NCBI RefSeq assembly: GCF_900113695.1
Contig: NZ_FOQH01000006.1
Coordinates: 248,001 to 312,000 of the forward strand
DNA: 64,000 nt
Reading direction: 5' to 3'
From: Albimonas pacifica
GTDB lineage: Bacteria; Pseudomonadota; Alphaproteobacteria; Rhodobacterales; Rhodobacteraceae
Position 1 is the first letter of the stretch. Each line of letters begins with the position of its first letter. The position numbers and the translations under genes are program-made. The notes beneath the pieces were generated by a model. The model made no database searches. It had not been told where the DNA came from and worked only from the letters and a program-made list of their open reading frames with translations. Positions 1 through 7,816 of this stretch are shown piece after piece.

Positions 1-3000
1 CCCGCGCCGCCGGCCGGCCCGGCCCTCGCCCCGCCGCCTCCGGGGCAGGGGAACGGGACGCGGCCCCGGAGGCGACCCCAGGCGCGACCCCAGGCGCGCC
101 GCCCGAGGGGGCCCCCGAGACGTCCCTGGACGCAGCCCTCGCGGATCCCGGCCATGCTCCCGCTCCGCCCCGCCCGCTCGGCCACGACACGCCCGACGGG
201 CCCACCAAGCCCGAGCCGCCGGTCTTCGCCCCCGTGGCCCCGCTGACGCTGCCTCGCCTGATCCCCGGCGCGCTGCTGGTCCTGCGCGACGGGCAGGAGC
301 TGGTGGCCCTGCCCACCGACCGCCCCGCCTGGGCGCGCCTGACCCGCCTGCTGACGCTGGGCAAGCGCCGGGCGCCGAAGGGCGAGTGCTGGCTCGACCC
401 CGCCGACGTCGTCGACCATGCCGAGGGGCTGATCCTGCTGTGGCGCCCCTCGCCCGAGGCCGACCCCGAGGACCTCGACCCCGGCGCCCCCGCCTCCGCC
501 CCCTCGCCCGCGTCTGCCACCGCGCCCGCCGCCCGCAGCTCGCCCCCTGCCGCCCGCAGCTCGCCCCCTGCCGCCCCCTCGCCCGACGCCCGTTCTCCCG
601 CCGCAGACGCGCGCCCCGCGGCCCGCCGGGCCCCCGCCGCCCCGCCGCAGGCCGCTCCCCCCGGCCCCCCCGGGCGAGCCGCGCCCGCGGCCCACGCCCC
701 CGCCCCGTCCCCCGGCGCGCCGCAGGCCGCGGCCGAGCGCCTGCCGACCGCCGCCGCATCCGGCCGGCCCGCGTCCGCCCGCCAGCCGGCGCCGCGCCCG
801 CCGCGCGGCGCGGGCGGGACCTTGCGGACCTTGCGACGGTGGACGCGCCGCCTCCCCGGCCAGGTCTTCGTGCTGGCCGCGCCGGCCTACGACGGCCGCG
901 ACGCCGCCCGCTTCGCCGCGCTGGCGAGGCTGGCCGGGGCCGCCGGCGCCCCCATGGTCGCCTCCGCCGCCCCGATCATGCACGTCGGCGCCCGCCGCCG
1001 CCTCGCCGACGTGCTCGCCTGCATCCGCGAGGGGACCACGATCGACCAGCTCGGCCGCCGCGCCCAGCCCAACGCCGAGCGTCGCCTGCGCGCCGAACCC
1101 GAACTGCGCCGCCTCTTCGCCGACCACCCCGACGCCCTGGCCCGCGCCCGGGAGATCGCCGAACGCTGCCGCTTCTCCCTCGACGAGCTGCGCTACGAAT
1201 ACCCCGACGAGGTCGCCGGCGGCGAAGACCCCCAGGCCCGGCTCGAGCGTCTGACCGCCGAGGGCCTGCGCGCCCGCTACCCCGACGGCGTGCCCGCGCG
1301 GGTGCGCGACCAGGCGGCCCACGAGCTCGCCCTGATCTCGCGCCTGAACTACGCGCCCTATTTCCTGACGGTCCGCGACCTGGTGGCCTTCGCCGAGTCC
1401 CGCGGCATCCTCTGCCAGGGCCGCGGCTCGGCCGCCAACTCCATCGTCTGCTACGCCCTGCGCGTCACCGCCATCGGCCCCGAGGTCGCCTCGATGGTCT
1501 TCGAGCGCTTCGTCTCCGAGGCCCGCGACGAGCCCCCCGACATCGACGTCGACTTCGAGCACGAGCGCCGCGAGGAGGTCATCCAGCACATCTACCAGCG
1601 CTACGGCCGCCACCGCGCCGGCCTCTGCGCGACCGTGATCCACTACCGCGCCCGCCGGGCGGTGCGCGAGGTCGGCAAGGCCATGGGCCTCTCGGCCGAC
1701 GCCATCAACGCCCTCGCCTCCCAGATCTGGGGCTGGTCGTCGGAATCCATCCGCGAAGAAAGAATCCGCGAGATCGGCCTCGACCCCACCGAGCCGCGCC
1801 TGCGCCGCACCCTCGAGCTGGTCGCCGAGCTGATCGGTTTTCCGAGGCACCTCTCCCAGCACGTCGGCGGCTTCATCATCACCAAGGGGCGGCTCGACGA
1901 ACTGGTCCCCATCGAGAACGCCGCCATGGAGGACCGCACGGTCATCGAGTGGGACAAGGACGACATCGACGCGCTGGGCATCCTGAAGGTCGACGTCCTC
2001 TCGCTGGGGATGCTCACCTGCATCCGCAAGGCCTTCGAGCTGATCGAGCGCCACGCCGGCGAGCGCTGGAGCCTCGCCACCCTCCCCCCCGAGGACCCCG
2101 CCGTCTACGACATGCTGTGCGAGGCCGACAGCATCGGCGTCTTCCAGGTCGAGAGCCGCGCGCAGATGAACTTCCTGCCGCGGATGCGCCCGCGCTGCTT
2201 CTACGACCTGGTGATCGAGGTCGCCATCGTCCGCCCCGGCCCCATCCAGGGCGACATGGTCCACCCCTACCTGCGCCGAAGGCGGGGGGAGGAGCAGGTC
2301 TCCTTCCCCTCCGACGAACTCGGCAAGGTGCTGGGCAAGACCCTCGGCGTGCCGCTCTTCCAGGAGCAGGCGATGCAGATCGCCATCATCGGCGCGGGCT
2401 TCTCCCCGGAGGAGGCCGACCTCCTGCGCCGGGCGCTGGCGACCTTCCGCAAGTCCGGCACGATCCACAATTTCCGGGACCGCTTCCTCGCCGGCATGGC
2501 CCGCAACGGCTACGAGGCCGGGTTCGCCGAGCGCTGCTTCTCCCAGATCGAGGGCTTCGGCGAATACGGGTTCCCGGAAAGCCACGCCGCCTCCTTCGCC
2601 CTGCTGGTCTACGCCTCGGCCTGGATCAAGCGCCGCCACCCCGCGGCCTTCGCCTGCGCGCTGCTGAACTCGCAGCCCATGGGCTTCTACGCCCCCGCCC
2701 AGATCGTGCGCGACGCCCGCGCCCACGGGGTCGCGGTGCGGCCGGTCTGCGTGAACGCCTCATACTGGGACAATACGCTCGAGCCCGATCCCCGCTCCAC
2801 CGGCGGGCTGGCGCTCCGGCTCGGCTTCCGCCAGCTGCGCGCGATGAAGGAGGAGGACGCCCTGTGGCTGACCGGCGCGCGGGGCAACGGCTACCGCTCG
2901 GTCGACGACCTGTGGCGCAAGGCGGGGCTGGCCGCCTCGACGCTCGCCACGCTGGCCGAGGCCGACGCCTTCGCGGCGCTCGGTCTCGACCGCCGCCAGG

Positions 3001-3746
3001 CGCTGTGGCAGGCCAGGGCCGTGCCCGGCGGCGATCCGCTGCCGCTCTTCGCGGGCCTGCTGGAAGGCGAGGGGATCGAGGAGCCGCCCACCCCCCTCCC
3101 CCCGATGACCGAGGGCGAGGAGGTGGTCGAGGACTACGTCGCCGCCCGCCTGACCCTGCGCGCCCACCCCGTGGCCCTGCTGCGCGCGCGCCTGACCCCG
3201 CCCGGGGCCCTCACGCTCGACGGCCGCGCCGGCGCCCCCTGGCCGCGCCCGCCCGCCTGCCTGACCGCCGCCCAGCTCGAGGCGCCGCCCGAGAAGGCGC
3301 GCGTCTCGGTGGCGGGGCTGGTGATCGTGCGCCAGCGCCCGGGCAGCGCGGGGGGCGTGATCTTCATCACGCTCGAGGACGAGACGGGGGTCGCCAACAT
3401 CGTGGTCTGGGCCCGCGTCTACGAGACCTTCCGCCGCCAGGTCATCGCCGGCCGGCTGCTGCGGGTCACGGGGCGGATGCAGCGCGACGGCGCGGTGATC
3501 CACGTGGTGGCCGAGACCATCGAGGACCTCTCGCCGATGCTCGACGACCTCGCCCGCGGGGCGCGCGACATGCCCGACCCCGCCGGGCCCGTCGACGAGG
3601 TCCGCCGCCCGGTCCACGGCGCCGCCCGCGGCAAGGCCGCCGCGCCGCCCCGCGACCCGCGCCGCGACGCCCCCAGCCCCGGCTCTCCCGCCCGCCACCC
3701 GCGCCACCAGGCCCGGAAGCTCTTTCCGTCCCGCGACTTCCATTGA
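1..3746 (+). CDS. dnaE2: error-prone DNA polymerase DnaE2 (ImuC), 5' end outside window
   Basis: This is a C-family polymerase of the DnaE2 type, the catalytic part of the SOS ImuA-ImuB-DnaE2 mutasome that copies damaged DNA. The frame is open from base 3 with no stop, so the gene starts upstream; the first in-window start codon is GTG at 234 but it lies inside the PHP domain. The PHP-like part continues to about 1230, then comes the polymerase core with PDIDVDF (1536-1556) carrying two catalytic aspartates, GRGSAANS (about 1425), and an OB-fold near 3290-3500. The C-terminus ends FPSRDFH, the usual DnaE2 ending. Unusual: the PHP region is split by long Ala/Pro-rich stretches (about 3-230 and 470-830), the second containing a tandem duplication near 533-575. 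ImuB would be expected upstream. DnaE1 is unlikely because of the short C-terminus and the FPSRDFH tail. Confidence 0.93.
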   Translation, partial: RAAGRPGPRPAASGAGERDAAPEATPGATPGAPPEGAPETSLDAALADPGHAPAPPRPLGHDTPDGPTKPEPPVFAPVAPLTLPRLIPGALLVLRDGQELVALPTDRPAWARLTRLLTLGKRRAPKGECWLDPADVVDHAEGLILLWRPSPEADPEDLDPGAPASAPSPASATAPAARSSPPAARSSPPAAPSPDARSPAADARPAARRAPAAPPQAAPPGPPGRAAPAAHAPAPSPGAPQAAAERLPTAAASGRPASARQPAPRPPRGAGGTLRTLRRWTRRLPGQVFVLAAPAYDGRDAARFAALARLAGAAGAPMVASAAPIMHVGARRRLADVLACIREGTTIDQLGRRAQPNAERRLRAEPELRRLFADHPDALARAREIAERCRFSLDELRYEYPDEVAGGEDPQARLERLTAEGLRARYPDGVPARVRDQAAHELALISRLNYAPYFLTVRDLVAFAESRGILCQGRGSAANSIVCYALRVTAIGPEVASMVFERFVSEARDEPPDIDVDFEHERREEVIQHIYQRYGRHRAGLCATVIHYRARRAVREVGKAMGLSADAINALASQIWGWSSESIREERIREIGLDPTEPRLRRTLELVAELIGFPRHLSQHVGGFIITKGRLDELVPIENAAMEDRTVIEWDKDDIDALGILKVDVLSLGMLTCIRKAFELIERHAGERWSLATLPPEDPAVYDMLCEADSIGVFQVESRAQMNFLPRMRPRCFYDLVIEVAIVRPGPIQGDMVHPYLRRRRGEEQVSFPSDELGKVLGKTLGVPLFQEQAMQIAIIGAGFSPEEADLLRRALATFRKSGTIHNFRDRFLAGMARNGYEAGFAERCFSQIEGFGEYGFPESHAASFALLVYASAWIKRRHPAAFACALLNSQPMGFYAPAQIVRDARAHGVAVRPVCVNASYWDNTLEPDPRSTGGLALRLGFRQLRAMKEEDALWLTGARGNGYRSVDDLWRKAGLAASTLATLAEADAFAALGLDRRQALWQARAVPGGDPLPLFAGLLEGEGIEEPPTPLPPMTEGEEVVEDYVAARLTLRAHPVALLRARLTPPGALTLDGRAGAPWPRPPACLTAAQLEAPPEKARVSVAGLVIVRQRPGSAGGVIFITLEDETGVANIVVWARVYETFRRQVIAGRLLRVTGRMQRDGAVIHVVAETIEDLSPMLDDLARGARDMPDPAGPVDEVRRPVHGAARGKAAAPPRDPRRDAPSPGSPARHPRHQARKLFPSRDFH

Positions 3747-4363
3747 GGCCCCAAGGTGTCGGCGGGGCCGAGGGCGACGACGCATTGGCCAGCGGACTAC
3801 AGGCGCCCTGCGGGCGGGCTTGGCTGGCGCGCGCATGGGGGGACAGGAGACGAGGGAGCGGCTGGCGGGGGAGCGTCCGGCGGGCTCCTGACTCACCCAA
3901 GAACAAAGCGCCCGCGCCTGTCCTCCGGATCCGTCTCTCGCTGATGGATGCCTGAGCGACTCGCCCGAAGGGGTCAAGGACAAGCCCCGCTTCGCGGGGT
4001 CGCTGCGCGATCCTTGACCCCTTCGGACGAGTCGCTCTTTTCGGCATCCGCGAGAGACGGCTCCGGAGAACAGGCGCTCCCCGGGGCGCGTGAGGCGGAC
4101 GTGGGGCGGGCGGCGCTCCGCGACGACGGGTGGAGGCGGGCGGGGCAGGCGGGGCGGACGGCGGGGCGCGGGACGGGGCAGGGGGCGGAGCAGGGGGGCG
4201 GCCCGCGCGGCGAGGCGGGCGCGTGGGCGGCGCCGAAGGGAGGGAGGCGGGCGAAGGAAGGAGCGGCCGGCGGTGGGCCGGGGGTGGGCAGGCGGTGAGC
4301 GGCGCGCGGCCGGCGGTTGCCCGAAGGCGGCGGGACGTCGTGCGGGGGCGGCGGGCGGGCGGG
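3747..4363. other. intergenic region: inverted repeat plus G-rich tract
   Basis: No gene is supported here. The first half carries the 70-bp-arm inverted repeat annotated separately (3911-4080). The second half (about 4081-4363) is extremely purine-biased, with long runs of GGCGGGCGGGG-type sequence on the plus strand. It reads open in several frames only because it has almost no A or T. Confidence 0.7.
3911..4080. repeat. large imperfect inverted repeat downstream of dnaE2
   Basis: The arms are 3911-3980 and 4011-4080, and by my count 56 of 70 positions match. The inner 27 bp of each arm match at 26 positions (core GGGGTCAAGGA). The 30-bp spacer contains its own hairpin, CCCCGC-TTC-GCGGGG. 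The right arm ends CGCTCTTTT, so in RNA it might act as a terminator, but arms this long are more like a small palindromic mobile or repetitive element. No terminal direct repeats are obvious. Confidence 0.75.
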
Positions 4364-5290
4364 TCAGCGGCCCGGGTCGGGGGGCGGCTCGGCGGAGAGG
4401 GCGCGCAGCAGCGCCTCGCGCAGGGGGGGCACGTGGCGGTTGGCGCGGGTGACCGCCTCGTAGACCTCGGGCGCGTCGTCGGCGACCATCGCCAGCGCCT
4501 CGGCGATCAGCTCGAAGCTGCGGGTGCGGATCCGGGGGCGGGGCCGCGGGCGGGCGGCGTCGCGCGAGACGCCCTCGAGGCTCGCCACCGCGCGGGCCAG
4601 AAGGTGGGTCAGGCCCTGGGTCAGCGCCGCCTCGCGGTCATGCGCCTCGGGCGTGGTCACGATCACCTCCAGCCCCAGTCGCCCGCGCAGGAACGCCGCC
4701 AGCCGCCGCCAGCGCCGGCCCCGCAGCGGGCACAGCACCACCTGGCGCCCCGCCATGCCGTCGCGCGCGCTGGCGGGGCCGAACATCGGGTGGCTGGCCA
4801 GCAGCTCCACCCCCTCGGGCAGGAGCTCGCGCATCAGGCGGGCGGGCTCCTCCTTCACCGAGCACACGTCCACCACCAGCTGCCCCGGCCGCAGGTGCGG
4901 GGCGAGCCCGCGCAACGCCCCCTCCAGCGCCGGCAGGGGGACTGCGAGGATCACGATCTCCGCCGTCGCCTGCCGCGGGTGGTCGAGCGCGGCATGGCCC
5001 AGCCGCGCCGCCTCGGCCCCGGCGCGGGGATCGAGCACCGAGATCCGCGCGTGGGGCGACAGCGCGGCGGCGAGCAGCCGTCCGAAGGCCCCGAAGCCGA
5101 TGAGGGCGACCGAGGGCGCGTCGCCGGGCGGCGCGTCGAGGCGAGAGGCCTCGACAGGGCGCGCATCGACGGGGCGCGCATCGGCGGGGGGAGAATCGGC
5201 GGGGCGCGCATCGGCGGGCGGCGCGTCGACGGAAGGGGCGGGCCCCGCCGGCAGGCGGCGGGCGGTCGCAACGGGAAGGGGGGCGTCCAT
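4364..5290 (-). CDS. prephenate/arogenate dehydrogenase family protein
   Basis: Predicted NAD(P)-dependent dehydrogenase of the TyrA family, which oxidatively decarboxylates prephenate or arogenate in tyrosine synthesis. The Rossmann motif VALIGFGAFG is at residues 61-70 from the ATG at 5290, followed by a DVCSVKE segment and the substrate-site motif SHPMFGP. The N-terminal 60 residues are a low-complexity Pro/Asp/Ala tract of near-repeats of PADAR and PVDAR. An alternative GTG start at 5368 has GGAG 9 bases upstream and would add 26 residues; I prefer the ATG because the extension looks non-conserved, but this is uncertain. A 16-codon ORF lies just upstream. Which substrate is used cannot be told from sequence. 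Confidence 0.8.
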   Translation of the reverse strand: MDAPLPVATARRLPAGPAPSVDAPPADARPADSPPADARPVDARPVEASRLDAPPGDAPSVALIGFGAFGRLLAAALSPHARISVLDPRAGAEAARLGHAALDHPRQATAEIVILAVPLPALEGALRGLAPHLRPGQLVVDVCSVKEEPARLMRELLPEGVELLASHPMFGPASARDGMAGRQVVLCPLRGRRWRRLAAFLRGRLGLEVIVTTPEAHDREAALTQGLTHLLARAVASLEGVSRDAARPRPRPRIRTRSFELIAEALAMVADDAPEVYEAVTRANRHVPPLREALLRALSAEPPPDPGR

Positions 5291-5386
5291 GATCCTGGTC
5301 CGGAAAGAGGGGCCAGGGGTCGGGAAGGGCTGGAGCTCGACCGCTGGCGCGAAGGCGGCGGCGAGCACGACGACGAGCTCCGCTGC

Positions 5387-5437
5387 CTAGGGCAGCGGGC
5401 GATAGACCGAAGCGAAGCGGGCGGCGGAGGTCGTCAT
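5387..5437 (-). CDS. putative 16-residue leader peptide upstream of tyrA-like gene
   Basis: A short ORF begins with ATG at 5435-5437 behind an AGGAGG Shine-Dalgarno, the strongest in this area, and reads MTTSAARFASVYRPLP then TAG. Its stop lies 18 bases before the GTG alternative start of the prephenate dehydrogenase-like gene and about 100 bases before the ATG. It contains one Phe codon and one Tyr codon and ends with the arginine- and proline-containing tail YRPLP. Position and initiation signal suggest a translated leader that could influence the downstream gene. No clear terminator/antiterminator pair is visible, so a role in attenuation is inference only. Confidence 0.45.
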   Translation of the reverse strand: MTTSAARFASVYRPLP

Positions 5438-5487
5438 GCGCCCTCCTAGACCCGTTCCGCGCGCCGCCGTCAAGCGCCGCGCGCGCC

Positions 5488-6330
5488 TCAGACCCGCTCG
5501 CGCACCTGCGCATAGGCCAGCGCCGAGAAGATCCCCGTGCCCCCCAGCACATTGCCCGCCAGCGCCGGCGCGGTGTCGTCGAGCAGCGCCGCTCCCAGCT
5601 CCAGCTCGCCCGCGAAGGCCAGCAGGAACAGCTTGGTCGAGCCCGCGACCACGTGCGACATCTCCGTCGCCGCGATCGTCCAGGTCAGCAGCACGATCAC
5701 CAGGATCTCCCCCGCGCCGTCCTGGCGGGGCAGGATCCAGACCATCGCCGCGATCATGAAGCCCGCGGGGATGCCGCGCAGGAACTGCTCGGCGGCGGTC
5801 AGCTCGGCATAGCCGGTGGCGATCTCGTGCACGCCCTGCGCGATCTCGGCCGAGACCACCTCCGGAAGGCTCATCACCCCGGCCGCCACCGCGCAGCCGG
5901 CGAGATTGGCCGCCAGCACCACCGCCCACAACCGCAGCAGCCGGCCCAGCACCGTCCAGCCGGGGTTGAGGAACACCGGCAGGATCGGGGTGATGGTGTT
6001 CTCGGTGAACAGCTGCATGCGCGCCTGCACCACCACCAGGAAGCCGATCGAATAGCCGAAGGCCGCCACCAGCGGGCGCCAGGGCTGGTCGGGCAGCAGG
6101 CTGTGCAGCGCCCCCTCGGCCAGCACCGACAGGCTCAGCGCGATCCCCGCCGCCACCCCCGACCACCACAGGCCCGAGACCGGGCGGTCGAGCTCGTGCA
6201 GCCCGGCGCGGCGGATGGCTTCGTAGACCACTTCCGAGGGCACCTCGGAATGCTCCTCGACCAGCTGGCGCTCCTGGCGGTCGAGGTGGATCTCGTCCTC
6301 GGTTTCGTCCTCGGCTTCGGCTTGGCTCAT
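5488..6330 (-). CDS. formate/nitrite transporter (FNT) family channel
   Basis: Predicted inner-membrane channel of the FNT family (FocA/NirC relatives), which moves small monovalent anions such as formate or nitrite. The 280-residue protein has a charged cytoplasmic N-terminus of about 55 residues (EDETEDEIHLDRQERQLVEE), then six hydrophobic segments. Family-like features are the FTENTITP segment after the second helix and AGNVLGGTG near the C-terminus. The start at 6330 is preceded by GGAG seven bases upstream; longer upstream extension is non-coding. It is transcribed divergently from the crotonase gene, with a 219-base gap. Some alphaproteobacterial FNT paralogues carry this acidic N-terminal tail; the transported ion is unknown. 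Confidence 0.85.
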   Translation of the reverse strand: MSQAEAEDETEDEIHLDRQERQLVEEHSEVPSEVVYEAIRRAGLHELDRPVSGLWWSGVAAGIALSLSVLAEGALHSLLPDQPWRPLVAAFGYSIGFLVVVQARMQLFTENTITPILPVFLNPGWTVLGRLLRLWAVVLAANLAGCAVAAGVMSLPEVVSAEIAQGVHEIATGYAELTAAEQFLRGIPAGFMIAAMVWILPRQDGAGEILVIVLLTWTIAATEMSHVVAGSTKLFLLAFAGELELGAALLDDTAPALAGNVLGGTGIFSALAYAQVRERV

Positions 6331-6549
6331 CGGCGGGCTCCTGCGGGCGCGGGCCCGCGGACGGGACCCCCTCGAGGGCGATATGGCGCGCGCGGGCGGC
6401 GCGGCGAGGCCGCCGCGACGCCGCGGACGGTCCCGCGCGCGCCCTCTGGCATCCCCGACCTGCCGGCCGTAAGGTCGCCGGCGAACCGGCCCGGGCGGAC
6501 GGCGGCCCCGATCCGCCGCGCCCCGCGCGCCGGCAGGAGAGGAGACGCC

Positions 6550-7335
6550 ATGACCGCCTATTCGCAGCCCGAGCTCGGCATCGAGCTGAAGGATTTCGTC
6601 GCCACCATCGAGATCCAGCGCCCGCCGCTGAACTTCTTCGACTTCAACCTGATCAAGCAGATCGCCGACACGCTCGAAGCGCTCGACAAGGACCCCGAGT
6701 GCCGCTCGGTGGTGCTGTGCGCCAACGGCAAGGCGTTCTGCGCAGGCGCGGATTTCTCCTCCTCGGGCGAGGACGACGACGCGGTCGACCGGCTGGGCGT
6801 GGGCAACCTCTACGAGGAGGCGACGCGGATCTTCGCCTGCCGCAAGCCGATCGTGGCCGCCGTGCACGGCGCGGCCATCGGCGGCGGGCTGGGGCTGGCG
6901 ATGTCGGCGGATTTCCGGGTCTGCTCGGAGGCCTCGCGCTTCGCGGCCAACTTCACCCGGCTGGGCTTCCACCCGGGCTTCGGCCTGACCCACGTGCTGC
7001 CGCGCGCCATCGGCCAGCAGCGCGCCTGGCTGATGTTCTACACCTCGCGCCGGGTGAAGGGCGACGAGGCGGTGGAATGGGGCCTGGCCGACGTGCTGGC
7101 TCCCGTGGGCGAGGAGCGCAAGGTCGCCTGGGACCTCGCGCGGGAGATCGCCGAGAACTCGCCGCTGGGCCTCGACACCACCCGCGAGACCCTGCGCCAG
7201 GGCCTGGCCGAGGCGGTGAAGAAGGCGACCGCGCGGGAGCTCGCGGTGCAGGAGGAGCTGCGCCACACCGAGGACTTCGCCGAGGGCGTGCGCGCCACCG
7301 CGGCGCGCGAGCTGCCCAACTTCAAGGGCCGCTGA
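6550..7335 (+). CDS. crotonase-superfamily protein (enoyl-CoA hydratase-like)
   Basis: A 261-residue crotonase-fold protein, normally acting on acyl-CoA thioesters. The oxyanion-hole segments are visible: GKAFCAGADFS near residue 60 and AAIGGGLGLAMSADFR near residue 110. The two glutamates that catalyse hydration in canonical enoyl-CoA hydratases are not apparent: the first region reads NFTRLGFHPGFG instead of a PE-containing loop, and the second region has no Glu. So it may be an isomerase, decarboxylase, hydrolase or other family member rather than a hydratase. The ATG at 6550 follows GGAGAGGAGACGCC, a good ribosome site. It is monocistronic and sits directly next to the repeat into which the mobile element has inserted. 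Confidence 0.8.
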   Translation: MTAYSQPELGIELKDFVATIEIQRPPLNFFDFNLIKQIADTLEALDKDPECRSVVLCANGKAFCAGADFSSSGEDDDAVDRLGVGNLYEEATRIFACRKPIVAAVHGAAIGGGLGLAMSADFRVCSEASRFAANFTRLGFHPGFGLTHVLPRAIGQQRAWLMFYTSRRVKGDEAVEWGLADVLAPVGEERKVAWDLAREIAENSPLGLDTTRETLRQGLAEAVKKATARELAVQEELRHTEDFAEGVRATAARELPNFKGR

Positions 7336-7370
7336 GCCCGCCCGCGGCGCCCCCGGCCCCCGGGTCGGAG

Positions 7371-7608
7371 GCGCCGCGTCGGGCGTGGCGAAGACCCCGG
7401 GCGCTCGCCCGCGGCGCGGCGGCGAGGCTCGCGCCCGGACCTGCCGCCGCCCCGGGGCGGGCGGTCGGTCTCCTGACCTGCCGCCCCCCGGGGGCGGCCG
7501 CGGCGCCAGGCGCCGCGTCGGGCGTGGCGACGATCCCGAGGTCCCGTCCGCGGCGCGGCGGCGAGGGGCGCGCCCGGACCTGCCGCCGCCCCGGGGCGGA
7601 CCGTCTGT

Positions 7609-7611
<3 letters not shown>
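7371..7611. repeat. tandem ~140-bp GC-rich repeat, second copy interrupted by the element
   Basis: Copy 1 runs 7371-7509. Copy 2 starts at 7510 and is cut at 7611, and continues at 25321-25359 on the far side of the mobile element. A third, degenerate copy starts near 25360. Both copies share CGCCGCGTCGGGCGTGGCGA, GCGCCCGGACCTGCCGCCGC and CCGGGGCGG. Joining 7611 to 25321 gives TGTCTCCTGACCTG, which corresponds to GGTCTCCTGACCTG in copy 1 (7468-7480). This identifies the pre-integration sequence. Confidence 0.85.
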
Positions 7612-7654
<43 letters not shown>

Positions 7655-7682
7655 AATCCCCAAAGAATACAGCCGCTTAAGA

Positions 7683-7705
7683 GCCTCCCAAACGGGAGGC
7701 TTTTT
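7683..7705 (+). terminator. rho-independent terminator after the tRNA fragment
   Basis: The stem GCCTCCC/GGGAGGC has a four-base loop and is followed by TTTTT. This is the arrangement expected behind a tRNA gene, so the element appears to carry both the 3' end and the terminator that restore a tRNA gene on normal integration. Confidence 0.85.
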
Positions 7706-7719
7706 GCGTTCCGCGCCCG

Positions 7720-7762
7720 TGTCAACACTGTGTCAACAAAACCCCGACGCCCCGTGTCAACG
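7720..7762. repeat. left arm-type repeats TGTCAACA
   Basis: Direct copies of TGTCAACA lie at 7720-7727 and 7731-7738, with TGTCAACG at 7755-7762. The first two are 11 bases apart, exactly as in the pair next to the integrase gene at the other end (25159-25177). Repeats shared by both ends near the core are typical arm-type integrase binding sites. Confidence 0.6.
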
Positions 7763-7816
7763 AATGGCGCCGACCGGGAGCCTGCCAATCTCCGCGAGTC
7801 GGCGCCGACATCAGGA

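Noticed and set aside
386-3955. 1189-residue plus-strand frame overlapping dnaE2
   Set aside because: Arg/Pro-rich low-complexity product in a shifted frame, an artefact of very high GC at third positions; dnaE2 motifs are in the other frame.
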